NCBI GenBank assembly: GCA_902763365.1
Contig: CACWRT010000049.1
Coordinates: 1-39,080 of the forward strand
Length of the DNA: 39,080 bases
Direction of reading: 5' to 3'
Source of the DNA: an uncultured Ruminococcus sp.
Lineage (GTDB): Bacteria > Bacillota > Clostridia > Oscillospirales > Acutalibacteraceae
The stretch's first letter is position 1, and every line of letters begins with the position of its first letter. The translations under genes were made by a program, and so were the position numbers. The notes beneath the pieces are model-generated. The model worked only from the letters and a program-made list of their open reading frames with translations, had not been told where the DNA came from and did no database searches. This document shows, in pieces, positions 7,520 to 16,385 of this stretch.

Positions 7520-9265
7520 ATGCTTAGAGAAAACAGTTACCGTACAAAATACTGCGGTGAACTCAGAGAATCCGATATCGGAACACAGGTAAGAGTCGCA
7601 GGTTGGGTGGAAAACATCCGTGACCACGGCGGTGTAATGTTCCTTGATATCCGTGACCATTATGGCGTGGTACAGGTCGTTGTGCATGATGAGGAGATTT
7701 TAAAAAGTATCAATAAGGAATGTACCGTTTCAGTTAGCGGAAATGTGACAAAGCGTGATGAAGATACGGTGAACCCCAAGATCGCTACGGGTACTGTTGA
7801 GATACATTCCGAGGATATAAAAGTACTCGGAAAAGCACCCCAGTCACTGCCTTTTGAAGTACAGACTTCTACGGAAGTAAAGGAAGATGTAAGACTTAAA
7901 TACCGTTTTCTTGACCTGCGCAACCGTAAGGTACACAATAATATCGTGATGAGGGCAAAGCTGCTTTCATTCCTCAGAAATAAAATGAATGAAATGGGCT
8001 TCCTTGAAATACAGACGCCTATACTTTCATGTTCTTCTCCCGAGGGTGCAAGAGATTATCTTATACCCAGCAGAAAGCATAAGGGTATGTTCTATGCTCT
8101 CCCTCAGGCACCTCAGATATTCAAACAGCTGCTGATGGTTTCAGGCTTTGATAAGTATTTCCAGATCGCTCCCTGCTTCCGTGATGAGGACGCAAGAGCA
8201 GACCGTTCTCCGGGTGAGTTCTATCAGCTTGACTTTGAGATGGCTTTTGCTGAGCAGGAAGATGTATTTGCTGTTGCGGAAGAGGTTCTTTATGCTGCGT
8301 TCAAGGAATTTTCTGATAAGGAAGTTTCAAAACCGCCTTTCAGAAGGATACCTTTTGCCGAGGCAATGCTGACATACGGTACGGATAAGCCGGATCTTAG
8401 GAACCCGCTGCTTATAAAGGATATAAGTCCTATGTTCGAGGAAACTGATTTTGCTCCGTTCAGAAAGAAAACTGTACGCAGTATTAATGTTCCCGGGGCG
8501 TCCTCAAAGTCAAAGAAGTGGTTCAAGAATATGGAAGAGTTTGCGCTGTCCATTGGTATGAAGGGGCTGGGATACGTAAAGGTAAGAGAGGATCTTACTT
8601 TTGACGGTCCTATTGATAAGTTCCTTAAAGAAGGCGACAGGGAAAAGCTTATTGAGATCAATGGCTCCAAAGCAGGAGATGTGATCTACTTTATAGCTGA
8701 CAGTGCAGATATGGCTCCTAAGCTTGCGGGTCAGATAAGAACTGAGGTTGCAGCACGTCTTGATATGATAGACAAGAGTAGGTTTGAGCTTTGCTTTATT
8801 ACAGATTTCCCCATGTATGAGAGAGATGAAAACGGTGATGTTATATTTACTCACAATCCGTTTTCTATGCCTCAGGGCGGTATGCAGTCCCTTCTTGAAA
8901 AAGACCCGACAGAAGTACTTGCTTATCAGTATGATATTGTTTGTGACGGCGTTGAGCTCAGCTCGGGTGCTGTCAGAAACCATGATCTTGATATAATGAT
9001 AAAGGCTTTTGAGATCGCAGGTTATGATGAGGAAACTCTCAAGGAGAAGTTCAAGTCACTTTATACTGCTTTCAGGTACGGTGCGCCGCCTCATGCAGGT
9101 ATGGCTCCGGGACTTGACAGAATGCTTATGCTGCTGGCAGGAGAAGAGAATATCCGTGAGGTTATCGCTTTCCCGATGAACAGCAACGCACAGGATCTGC
9201 TTCTTGGCTCACCTACAGAGGTAACAGAACAGCAGCTCAGAGAAGTACACATAAAGATAAGATAA
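7520..9265 (+). CDS. aspS: Aspartate-tRNA ligase (probably non-discriminating)
   Basis: Charges tRNA-Asp with aspartate, and in non-discriminating forms also tRNA-Asn. The 581-residue protein has an N-terminal OB-fold anticodon domain (GWVENIRDHGGVMFLDIRD), class II motif 2 (FRDEDARADRSPGEFYQLD), the bacterial-type GAD insertion in the middle, and motif 3 (PPHAGMAPGLDRMLML). Residue 36 is His in the DHGG segment. Discriminating enzymes such as that of E. coli have Leu there, while His is linked to non-discriminating AspRS. The gatCAB genes 4 kb downstream fit that reading. The start is preceded by AAAGGAAAG. A pair of hairpins follows the stop. Confidence 0.95.
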   Translation: MLRENSYRTKYCGELRESDIGTQVRVAGWVENIRDHGGVMFLDIRDHYGVVQVVVHDEEILKSINKECTVSVSGNVTKRDEDTVNPKIATGTVEIHSEDIKVLGKAPQSLPFEVQTSTEVKEDVRLKYRFLDLRNRKVHNNIVMRAKLLSFLRNKMNEMGFLEIQTPILSCSSPEGARDYLIPSRKHKGMFYALPQAPQIFKQLLMVSGFDKYFQIAPCFRDEDARADRSPGEFYQLDFEMAFAEQEDVFAVAEEVLYAAFKEFSDKEVSKPPFRRIPFAEAMLTYGTDKPDLRNPLLIKDISPMFEETDFAPFRKKTVRSINVPGASSKSKKWFKNMEEFALSIGMKGLGYVKVREDLTFDGPIDKFLKEGDREKLIEINGSKAGDVIYFIADSADMAPKLAGQIRTEVAARLDMIDKSRFELCFITDFPMYERDENGDVIFTHNPFSMPQGGMQSLLEKDPTEVLAYQYDIVCDGVELSSGAVRNHDLDIMIKAFEIAGYDEETLKEKFKSLYTAFRYGAPPHAGMAPGLDRMLMLLAGEENIREVIAFPMNSNAQDLLLGSPTEVTEQQLREVHIKIR

Positions 9266-9269
9266 ATAA

Positions 9270-9345
9270 CTGTCTTAGGCAGCGGACTTTAAGACAGATA
9301 AGATCACAAAACTTTTTCCGCCCCACTTCAGGCGGGGCGGAAAAA
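9270..9345 (+). terminator. Tandem hairpins after aspS
   Basis: Hairpin 1: CTGTCTTA/TAAGACAG (9270-9277 with 9290-9297). Hairpin 2: a perfect 12-bp stem, five T then CCGCCCC, pairing 9313-9324 with 9334-9345. The second is the stronger and probably ends the aspS transcript. Confidence 0.7.
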
Positions 9346-9452
9346 TATTAAGTATATAATTTGATTGTATAGTGACAATTGAAAATGATCTTTTATGGGA
9401 AAGCAGATTTAATTCGGGATCATATAATTTATTGAAAAAGGGGATCAAAACC

Positions 9453-10880
9453 ATGAAGACAGCTCTTAAAAGGGTGGCGGCTCTTTTTTTTGCAATGATG
9501 CTGCCGATATGCTGTTTTATGTCTTACGGAGTTTCTGCTGATAACTCACAGGCTCAGGAAGGCAGAATGAATCTGGATGTAGTTTTTGCACTGGATGCCA
9601 GCGGTTCAATGCTAAAATCCGATCCTGAGCGTATTGCTCTTGATGCGTTCAGTCTTTTTGTTGATATGTGTGATGACAGCTGCCGTGTGGGATATGACGT
9701 TTATACACATATGCTGAAAGCTTCGGAAAATCTGACGGATGTCGGAGAAAATGAAGATCTGGATATAATAAGGAAGAGATTTGAAAATATAACGTATGAA
9801 GCTACGGGAGATACTGATATTGCCTTGGGACTTACTGAAGCTATGCGAATATTTGAAAGATCTGATGATAATGATTTCAGAAGAAAAGCTATTGTGCTGC
9901 TGAGCGACGGTAATACAGATCTTCCGAAAGGTCCGCGAACTGTCGCAGAATCCGCTGCTGAGATGTCGGATACCCTTCAGAAGCTTCATGAGCGTCATAT
10001 TGAGGTATATTCTGTAGGTCTGAATGTAGACGGTTCTCTTGATAAAAAGGACCTTGAAAATATATCAGGTAAAACGGACGGAAAGGTCTATGAAATAGAC
10101 GGTTCGGAAAAGCTCACAAATACTATATCTGATATTTTTGCAAATATCTCTGATATGAACGGTGTGGATCGTGTTATAAAAGACGGTAAGATAGAGCTGG
10201 AGGTAAGTGATGACAGCGTTTTGTATGCAAATGTTGTAGTCAGAACAAAGCTTACTCCGGAGGCAATGAGCCCTGTGCTTATATCTCCCAACGGTTCGCC
10301 TGTTTCGCTTTCAGCCAACGAAAAGGTAAAGGTCACACATACTAAAAGCTATATGCTTATAAAGATATATTACCCTGAGCCGGGTACATGGACTCTGATG
10401 CTTGAAAATGCAAACGGCAGTAACTGTAATGTAAAACAAATGAACTATTATGCCGTATTTGTTGAAGAAACTGTACCCGAAAGGGCTGCTATCAATACAG
10501 CTGTCAATGTAGAAGCTAAGATAAAAGACAGCAATGGTATAATAAGCGATTCCGATTTGCTTTCTACAATAAAAATGACAGGAACGGTTTCAGGAAATAA
10601 CGGTAATATTACTTTTGAACTGACCCGTACCGGAAACGGTACATATAAGGGAAGTTTTGTTCCAAAGGAAGTAGGAGATTATGATGTTGTCGTAAAAGCA
10701 GAATCAGACCGATTCGGAAAGGAAAGCATACGCTCTAAATTAGAGGTACTTACTACACTGGATGAGGTGGATACTGTAGAGCAGATATTTACTTTTCTGC
10801 GTGAAAATATTATGGCAGTTCTTATAGGCGCTGCGGTACTTGTGGTGCTGGTAATAATCATAGTTCTTGTCAAAAAATAA
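9453..10880 (+). CDS. Membrane-anchored VWA-domain surface protein
   Basis: A 475-residue secreted protein. Residues 1-29 form a signal peptide (cleavage expected after VSA). A von Willebrand factor A domain starts at about residue 40 with a complete MIDAS: DASGS at 48-52, the Thr in GDTDIALGLTEAM, and the Asp in LLSDGNTD. A beta-rich region follows, then a C-terminal transmembrane helix (IMAVLIGAAVLVVLV onward) that ends almost at the stop with KK, so there is no cytoplasmic domain. VWA-MIDAS domains bind protein or peptide ligands through a divalent metal. The ATG at 9453 has AAAGGGG upstream; an earlier in-frame start at 9372 would place the signal peptide internally. It is a tandem paralogue of the next gene, 15 bp downstream. 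Ligand and role are unknown. Confidence 0.8.
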   Translation: MKTALKRVAALFFAMMLPICCFMSYGVSADNSQAQEGRMNLDVVFALDASGSMLKSDPERIALDAFSLFVDMCDDSCRVGYDVYTHMLKASENLTDVGENEDLDIIRKRFENITYEATGDTDIALGLTEAMRIFERSDDNDFRRKAIVLLSDGNTDLPKGPRTVAESAAEMSDTLQKLHERHIEVYSVGLNVDGSLDKKDLENISGKTDGKVYEIDGSEKLTNTISDIFANISDMNGVDRVIKDGKIELEVSDDSVLYANVVVRTKLTPEAMSPVLISPNGSPVSLSANEKVKVTHTKSYMLIKIYYPEPGTWTLMLENANGSNCNVKQMNYYAVFVEETVPERAAINTAVNVEAKIKDSNGIISDSDLLSTIKMTGTVSGNNGNITFELTRTGNGTYKGSFVPKEVGDYDVVVKAESDRFGKESIRSKLEVLTTLDEVDTVEQIFTFLRENIMAVLIGAAVLVVLVIIIVLVKK

Positions 10881-10895
10881 AAGGGGTGTAAGAGA

Positions 10896-13022
10896 ATGAA
10901 AACTAAATTCAAAAGATCATTGTCTCTTTTGCTGTCTATGCTTATTTTAGCGGGCTGTATGATGTCTTTTTCAGTAAGCGCAGAAGATGAAAGCAGTATA
11001 ACTGAACAGAGCAGTAACAGTGAGAAACAGTCAGAAGAAAGCTTCAAGGACAGCGGAAGTATGAATCTTGATGTGGTATTTGTTCTTGACGCCAGCGGTT
11101 CTATGCTGACATCGGATCCTAATAAGACAGCGCTTGACGCATTCAATCTTTTTGTGGATATGTGCGATGAGACCTGTAATGTGGGTTATGATGTGTATAC
11201 TCATAAGATAAAGGACAGCGAGAAGCTTACAAATATCAAGGACAAGGAAAACCTTGATAAAATGAAAGAAAAGATCGAGAAGATCGTTTATGATCCTAAG
11301 GGAGATACGGATATTGCGCTGGGACTTACAGAGGCAATGAAAATATTTGATGAGGATGAAAATGAGGACCAGTACAGAAGAAAGGCAATCGTTCTTCTCA
11401 GTGACGGTAATACAGATCTGCCGAAAGGTCCGAGAACTGTAAAAGAGTCCCACGAGGAACTGGAGAAAACATTGTCTTCTCTTTCAGATAAAAGTATACC
11501 TGTATATTCCATAGGTCTGAATTATGATAAATCTCTTGATAAAGAGGAACTGAAAAATATCTCTTCCAAAACGGAAGGAAAGGTTTATGAAACATCAAAA
11601 TCTGATGAACTGATAGGTATCATATCAGATATATTCAGTAATATTTCTGATATGAACGGCATTGACCTTGAGATCACGGACGGTAATGTTTCATTTGAGA
11701 TCAAAGACAGTTCGGTATTCTATGTGAATGTTATAATACGTTCTAAGCTGTCTGTCAGCGAACTAAATCCCGAACTCAAAGATCCGCAGGGAAATAAAGT
11801 TGATCTGAAGGATAATGAGGATATAAAAGTAACATCTACAAAAAGCTATACGCTAATAAAGATAATGTATCCCAAGGAAGGCAAATGGGATCTGCATCTT
11901 GAAAAAGCAACAAGCAAAAACTGTAGTGTAAAGCAGCTTAATTTCTATTCTGTATTTGTAAAACAGAACATTCCCGAGGATGTTACCATAGGTAAGATTG
12001 TTCAGATAGAAGCTTCCATAAATGACGGTAAGGGTATCGTCAATGATAAGGATCTTCTCAATGATATAGAAATGACAACTGTTGTTGAAACAGATAACGG
12101 CACAACGGAGATAAAGCTTAAAAAGGGTACGAACGGCGTATTTACCGGTGAATATCCCACAGAAGCAAGGGGAGTGCTGAGAATAACAACCAAAGCGGTT
12201 TCACAGAGATTCAATAAAGAAAGCTCGGCTGTTTTTGTAAAGGTAACAGAAATGGCTGACGGCAATCATGTGACCTCTGAAGAAATAGAACAGCAGGAAC
12301 AGATGAAGGATAACATAATCAAGATAGTTATCGGAGTTGTTATAGGCATAGTTGTTATCGTAATTGTGGTTATTATAATCACCGCTGCTAAACAGAGCAA
12401 GGAAAAGAAGCTTTTAGGCAGTGTACAGCATATTGAAGAAGCTCCGAGGCCAAAGCCTCAGAAGGCAGCGCCTGTTCCAAAGTATACTGCTCCGCCTCCG
12501 GAACAGGAAAGAGTGAATGTTACTCTTGTTGAGCATGATACACTTGAGAACCTGATAAATAAGGGTACGGATGATGCTTTTTCATCTAAGAATGCAGATC
12601 AGTTTGAAACTGACATGGATCTTGAAAAGCTTATCCGAAAAGGTACGGATGACGCATTCTCTACTCAGAATGCAGATCAGTATAAAACTGATGCAGCCCT
12701 GGAGAAGCTTGTAAGGAAGGGTACCGACGATGCCTTCTCTTCCGATAATGCAGATCAGTATAAGACAGACGAGGCTCTTGAAAAGCTGGTCAGAAAAGGT
12801 ACAGACGATGCTTTTTCGGCAGCTAACGCAGATCAGTATAAGACTGATGAAGCCCTTGAAAAGCTTGTAAGAAAGGGAAGCGACGATCCGTTCAAGGCAC
12901 AGACTCAGAACTTTGAAATAGATCAGTCCCTTGCGTCACTTATAAAAACAGGCGGTGACGGTGTAGGTGTCGGCAAAGAGGAAGAAACCTACGATGACGA
13001 TGATTATAATTCCGAGGAGTAA
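10896..13022 (+). CDS. VWA-domain protein with 26-residue cytoplasmic repeats
   Basis: A 708-residue paralogue of the preceding protein. It has a signal sequence with a lipobox-like LAGC at 18-21 that is also compatible with signal peptidase I cleavage after SVSA. The VWA domain has an intact MIDAS (DASGS at 65-69; LLSDGNTDLPKGPRTV shared with the paralogue). A transmembrane helix lies at about 472-497. A cytoplasmic tail follows with a Pro/Lys linker and five tandem repeats of consensus LEKLVRKGTDDAFS plus NADQYKTDEA, residues 550-678. The end is acidic (DDDDYNSEE). The upstream paralogue stops at its membrane helix, so this member alone carries an intracellular domain. The stop lies 16 bp before gatC with no terminator between. 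Function is unknown; a membrane sensor or scaffold is one reading. Confidence 0.8.
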   Translation: MKTKFKRSLSLLLSMLILAGCMMSFSVSAEDESSITEQSSNSEKQSEESFKDSGSMNLDVVFVLDASGSMLTSDPNKTALDAFNLFVDMCDETCNVGYDVYTHKIKDSEKLTNIKDKENLDKMKEKIEKIVYDPKGDTDIALGLTEAMKIFDEDENEDQYRRKAIVLLSDGNTDLPKGPRTVKESHEELEKTLSSLSDKSIPVYSIGLNYDKSLDKEELKNISSKTEGKVYETSKSDELIGIISDIFSNISDMNGIDLEITDGNVSFEIKDSSVFYVNVIIRSKLSVSELNPELKDPQGNKVDLKDNEDIKVTSTKSYTLIKIMYPKEGKWDLHLEKATSKNCSVKQLNFYSVFVKQNIPEDVTIGKIVQIEASINDGKGIVNDKDLLNDIEMTTVVETDNGTTEIKLKKGTNGVFTGEYPTEARGVLRITTKAVSQRFNKESSAVFVKVTEMADGNHVTSEEIEQQEQMKDNIIKIVIGVVIGIVVIVIVVIIITAAKQSKEKKLLGSVQHIEEAPRPKPQKAAPVPKYTAPPPEQERVNVTLVEHDTLENLINKGTDDAFSSKNADQFETDMDLEKLIRKGTDDAFSTQNADQYKTDAALEKLVRKGTDDAFSSDNADQYKTDEALEKLVRKGTDDAFSAANADQYKTDEALEKLVRKGSDDPFKAQTQNFEIDQSLASLIKTGGDGVGVGKEEETYDDDDYNSEE
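12543..12929 (+). repeat. 78-bp in-frame tandem repeats (26 aa)
   Basis: Four full 78-bp units and a shortened fifth encode LEKLVRKGTDDAFS-type repeats, and a degenerate sixth (LASLIKTGGDG) follows. Third-codon positions vary between units (for example GGTACGGATGAT, GGTACCGACGAT, GGTACAGACGAT), so the protein repeat is older than the last DNA duplication and under selection at the protein level. Confidence 0.85.
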
Positions 13023-13038
13023 GTATAGGAGGAAAATA

Positions 13039-13320
13039 ATGGTTACTAAGGAAGAAATAATGAAAATAGCGATACTCTCCAAGCTGTCAGTGGAAGATGA
13101 TGAGATAGATAAGCTGACAGAGGATATGGCTGAAATAATATCCTTTGCGGATACTATCAATAATGCAGCTGATGTGGAAAGCGATTTTGATAACATCAAT
13201 AATCTTTCCAATGCTCTGCGAGAGGATGAGACTATGCCATCACTTGACAGGGAGCTTATCCTCAAAAATGCCAAGGACAGCGACGACGGCTGCTTCATGG
13301 TAAAGAATATCATGAAATAA
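13039..13320 (+). CDS. gatC: Asp/Glu-tRNA amidotransferase subunit C
   Basis: A 93-residue subunit that stabilises GatA and holds it to GatB in the amidotransferase that converts Asp-tRNA-Asn and/or Glu-tRNA-Gln to the amidated form. It shows the GatC pattern: an N-terminal helix with IAILSKLSVEDDEIDKLTED, the conserved ALREDE segment and a C-terminal AKDSDDGCFMVKNIM. The ATG at 13039 follows AGGAGG closely. It is the first gene of gatC-gatA-gatB, but the gap of only 16 bp from the VWA gene suggests read-through from upstream. Confidence 0.93.
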   Translation: MVTKEEIMKIAILSKLSVEDDEIDKLTEDMAEIISFADTINNAADVESDFDNINNLSNALREDETMPSLDRELILKNAKDSDDGCFMVKNIMK

Positions 13321-13334
13321 CAGAGGTGATACCA

Positions 13335-14795
13335 ATGAGTGAAAGTAAAATATCAAAGCTTCACCAGGGACTTGTAAACAAGGAGTTTTCCTGCAAGGAG
13401 CTGACAGAAAAATATATCGCTGCCATAGAAAAGGATAATGAAGCACTGAATGCCTATGTTACGGTGACAAAGGAAGCTGCGCTTGAAACAGCGGAAAAGG
13501 TCGATAAGAAAATATCGGCAGGAGAGGAAATAGGTCTGCTTGAGGGTATTCCTATGACTCTGAAAGACAATATATCCACAAAGGACATTCGCACCACCTG
13601 CTGCTCGAAAATACTTGAGGATTATACGCCTATATATGATGCTACTGTATGGGATAGCCTTAAAAAACAGAATGCAGTTCTTCTCGGCAAAACCAACATG
13701 GATGAATTTGCAATGGGTTCATCATGTGAAAACTCATATTTCGGCGGCGCAAAAAATCCTCACAGCCTTGACCATGTTGCAGGCGGCAGCTCGGGCGGAG
13801 TTGCATCTGCTGTAGGCGGAAATATTGCCGTATATGGTCTTGGTTCGGATACCGGCGGATCTATAAGACAGCCCGCAAGCTTCTGCGGTATAGTAGGAAT
13901 GAAGCCTACTTACGGTGCTGTTTCAAGATTCGGACTTATTGCCTATGCGTCGAGTCTTGACCAGATAGGACCTATCACGACTACAGTTGAAGATAATGCT
14001 ATCGTTTTTGACGCTGTATCACAGTATGACAAGATGGACTCTACTTCTCAGGGGAGAAAAGGTGCGCCTGTATGTGACAGTCTGAAAAATGATATAAAGG
14101 GTATGAAAATAGGCATAGCAAAGGAATATTTCGACGGTGTCCGTGAAGATGTGAGGAAAAGCGTCGAGGAAGCGATTGAAGTTTACAGAACACTTGGCGC
14201 GGAAATAGTTGAGTTCAGTTTGCCTTCACTTAAATATGCGCTGCCTGTTTATTATATAATTGCCTGTGCGGAAGCTTCATCCAACCTGGGCAGATATGAC
14301 GGTATAAGATACGGTTATAAAGCCGAAAATTACAGAGATGTAAATGATATGATCAAAAAGACCAGAAGCACAGGCTTTGGTGAAGAAGTAAAAAGAAGAA
14401 TTCTTCTCGGCACTTATGTGCTAAGCTCGGGTTATTATGACGCATATTATAAGAAGGCTCAGAACCTCAGAGGAAAGATAGTACAGGATTTCAAAAATGT
14501 ATTTGAGGGCTGTGACGTTATACTTGCGCCGACTGTGCCTATGACTGCATTTGAAAACGGTCATGCCGTAAGCGATCCTGTAGAAACATATCAGACAGAT
14601 ATATGTACAGTTCCTGTGAATATCTGCGGACTTCCCGCAGTATCCGTACCATGCGGAATTGACAGCAAGGGTCTGCCTATAGGAATGCAGCTTATCGGAA
14701 ACAGCTTTGAGGAAGCTAAAATACTTAACGCTGCATGGCAGTATGAGCAGGCTGCCGGTAAATTTACGCCTTCAGGATTTGGTGTTGTCGGCTGA
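13335..14795 (+). CDS. gatA: Asp/Glu-tRNA amidotransferase subunit A (amidase)
   Basis: The glutaminase subunit (486 residues) that releases ammonia for transamidation. The amidase-signature catalytic triad is visible: Lys77 in MTLKDNIS, Ser152 in GGSSGG and nucleophile Ser176 in DTGGSIRQP, spaced as in characterised GatA. Length is normal for the family. The ATG at 13335 is preferred over the GTG at 13326 because the AGAGGTGAT ribosome binding site overlaps that GTG. It starts 14 bp after gatC, consistent with translational linkage. Confidence 0.96.
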   Translation: MSESKISKLHQGLVNKEFSCKELTEKYIAAIEKDNEALNAYVTVTKEAALETAEKVDKKISAGEEIGLLEGIPMTLKDNISTKDIRTTCCSKILEDYTPIYDATVWDSLKKQNAVLLGKTNMDEFAMGSSCENSYFGGAKNPHSLDHVAGGSSGGVASAVGGNIAVYGLGSDTGGSIRQPASFCGIVGMKPTYGAVSRFGLIAYASSLDQIGPITTTVEDNAIVFDAVSQYDKMDSTSQGRKGAPVCDSLKNDIKGMKIGIAKEYFDGVREDVRKSVEEAIEVYRTLGAEIVEFSLPSLKYALPVYYIIACAEASSNLGRYDGIRYGYKAENYRDVNDMIKKTRSTGFGEEVKRRILLGTYVLSSGYYDAYYKKAQNLRGKIVQDFKNVFEGCDVILAPTVPMTAFENGHAVSDPVETYQTDICTVPVNICGLPAVSVPCGIDSKGLPIGMQLIGNSFEEAKILNAAWQYEQAAGKFTPSGFGVVG

Positions 14796-14841
14796 TCGGT
14801 CGAAACAGAAGTACTGATATAAACAGAAAGGAAGAGAACCA

Positions 14842-16263
14842 ATGAAATATGAGTTAGTCGCAGGCTTTGAAACACACGTGGAGCTTGCAACAAATACAAA
14901 GATATTCTGTTCCTGTACGACTGAGTTCGGCGGAGAACCGAATACTCATTGCTGTCCGATATGTATAGGACTTCCCGGAACACTGCCAAAGCTTAATAAA
15001 AGAGTAGTGGAATATGCGATACGTGCAGGTCTTGCAACAAACTGTGAAATAGCAGAAATATCCAAAATGGACAGAAAGAACTACTGCTATCCCGATCTGC
15101 CTAAGGCATATCAGATCTCGCAGTACGACAAGCCCCTTTGTGAGCATGGTTATATTCAGCTCTCAAACGGAAGAAAAATACGCATCCTGCGCATACATAT
15201 AGAGGAGGATGCCGGAAAGCTTGTACACCGCAGAGGAGATACTCTTGTTGATTATAACAGAGGCGGCGTACCGCTTATCGAGATAGTAACAGAGCCAGAT
15301 TTCAGAAGTGTTGATGAGGCAAAGGAATATGTAGAAAAACTCCAGCTCATAATGAGGTATATAGGAGTATCCGATTGCCGTATGCAGGAAGGTTCAATGA
15401 GATGTGACGTCAATATTTCAGTCAGACCTGAAGGCAGCGAAAAATTAGGAACAAGAACAGAAATAAAAAATATGAACTCCATCACTTTTATTGCAAAGGC
15501 AATGGAATATGAATACGGCAGACAGGTTGACCTTATCGAAAGCGGTGAAAAGGTTGTTCAGGAAACTCTCAGATATGATGATGTGACTAATACGACCTCA
15601 AGCATGAGAGGAAAAGAGGACGCCAACGACTACCGCTATTTCCGTGATCCCGATCTTGTAACTATAAATGTTCCGAGAGAAATGGTAGAAAAAATCAGAG
15701 AAGAACTTCCCGAACTTCCGGAAGAGAAGAAGACACGCTATATTGAAGAGCTCGGACTTCCCGAGACAGATGCTGCTTTGCTGACAAAGTACAGGAAGAT
15801 AGCAGAATATTATGAGAAGGCAAGCGAGGGTACAAAGAATCCCAAGACAGCTGCAAACTTCATAATCGGTCAGATCTTCCGCAGCGTTGAGACAGAAAGC
15901 GAGAAGGAAGACTTTGATGTAAATGTATCTGCCGAGGATCTGAATGAGCTTATAAAGCTTCTTGATAATGGCAAGATAAGAATGAATCTTGCAAAGTCAA
16001 CGCTTGATAAGATGCTCGAAACAGGAAAGAAAGCTTCTGAGCTTATTGATGAAAGCGATATGGGCGGCCTTGATGAAAATGCGCTTGCAGAGCTTTGTAA
16101 GCAGGCTGTAGAAAATAATCCTAAGGCAGTGAAGGATTATCTTGGCGGCAAGGAAAAAGCAGTAAAGGCTATGGTGGGCTTTGTTATGAAAAACAGCCGG
16201 GGTAAAGCAGATGCTGCGCTTGCGGAACAGAAAATTATTGAAATAATTAAAAATAACAGCTGA
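14842..16263 (+). CDS. gatB: Asp/Glu-tRNA amidotransferase subunit B
   Basis: The kinase/transamidase subunit (473 residues) that activates the misacylated tRNA with ATP and receives ammonia from GatA. Landmarks are GFETHVELAT near the start, a Cys pair set (CSC ... CCPIC) matching the zinc-binding form, GLPGTLPKLN, RIHIEEDAGKL, DYNRGGVPLIEIVTEPD, and a C-terminal YqeY-like helical tail domain (about 330-473) that contacts tRNA. AAAGGAAG precedes the ATG. A strong terminator follows 14 bp after the stop, ending this unit. Confidence 0.96.
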   Translation: MKYELVAGFETHVELATNTKIFCSCTTEFGGEPNTHCCPICIGLPGTLPKLNKRVVEYAIRAGLATNCEIAEISKMDRKNYCYPDLPKAYQISQYDKPLCEHGYIQLSNGRKIRILRIHIEEDAGKLVHRRGDTLVDYNRGGVPLIEIVTEPDFRSVDEAKEYVEKLQLIMRYIGVSDCRMQEGSMRCDVNISVRPEGSEKLGTRTEIKNMNSITFIAKAMEYEYGRQVDLIESGEKVVQETLRYDDVTNTTSSMRGKEDANDYRYFRDPDLVTINVPREMVEKIREELPELPEEKKTRYIEELGLPETDAALLTKYRKIAEYYEKASEGTKNPKTAANFIIGQIFRSVETESEKEDFDVNVSAEDLNELIKLLDNGKIRMNLAKSTLDKMLETGKKASELIDESDMGGLDENALAELCKQAVENNPKAVKDYLGGKEKAVKAMVGFVMKNSRGKADAALAEQKIIEIIKNNS

Positions 16264-16276
16264 TAAAGCTTATATC

Positions 16277-16330
16277 AAAAAGCTCAAAGCATTGCAGTAC
16301 CAACTGTTTTGCTTTGAGCTTTTTTATTTT
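16277..16330. terminator. Strong bidirectional terminator after gatB
   Basis: A 15-bp stem, five A then GCTCAAAGCA at 16277-16291, pairs with TGCTTTGAGC and T residues at 16310-16324; more T follow. It lies between gatB (+) and the convergent membrane protein gene (-) and can work both ways. Confidence 0.85.
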
Positions 16331-16385
16331 AATATACATATCAAGCAAACTGTTCAGCCATTATTTGCTAATAAACTATCATCGG

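Noticed and set aside
8510-8983. Minus-strand open frame within aspS
   Set aside because: It lies entirely inside a conserved gene, has no ribosome binding site and reads as a shadow of biased codons.
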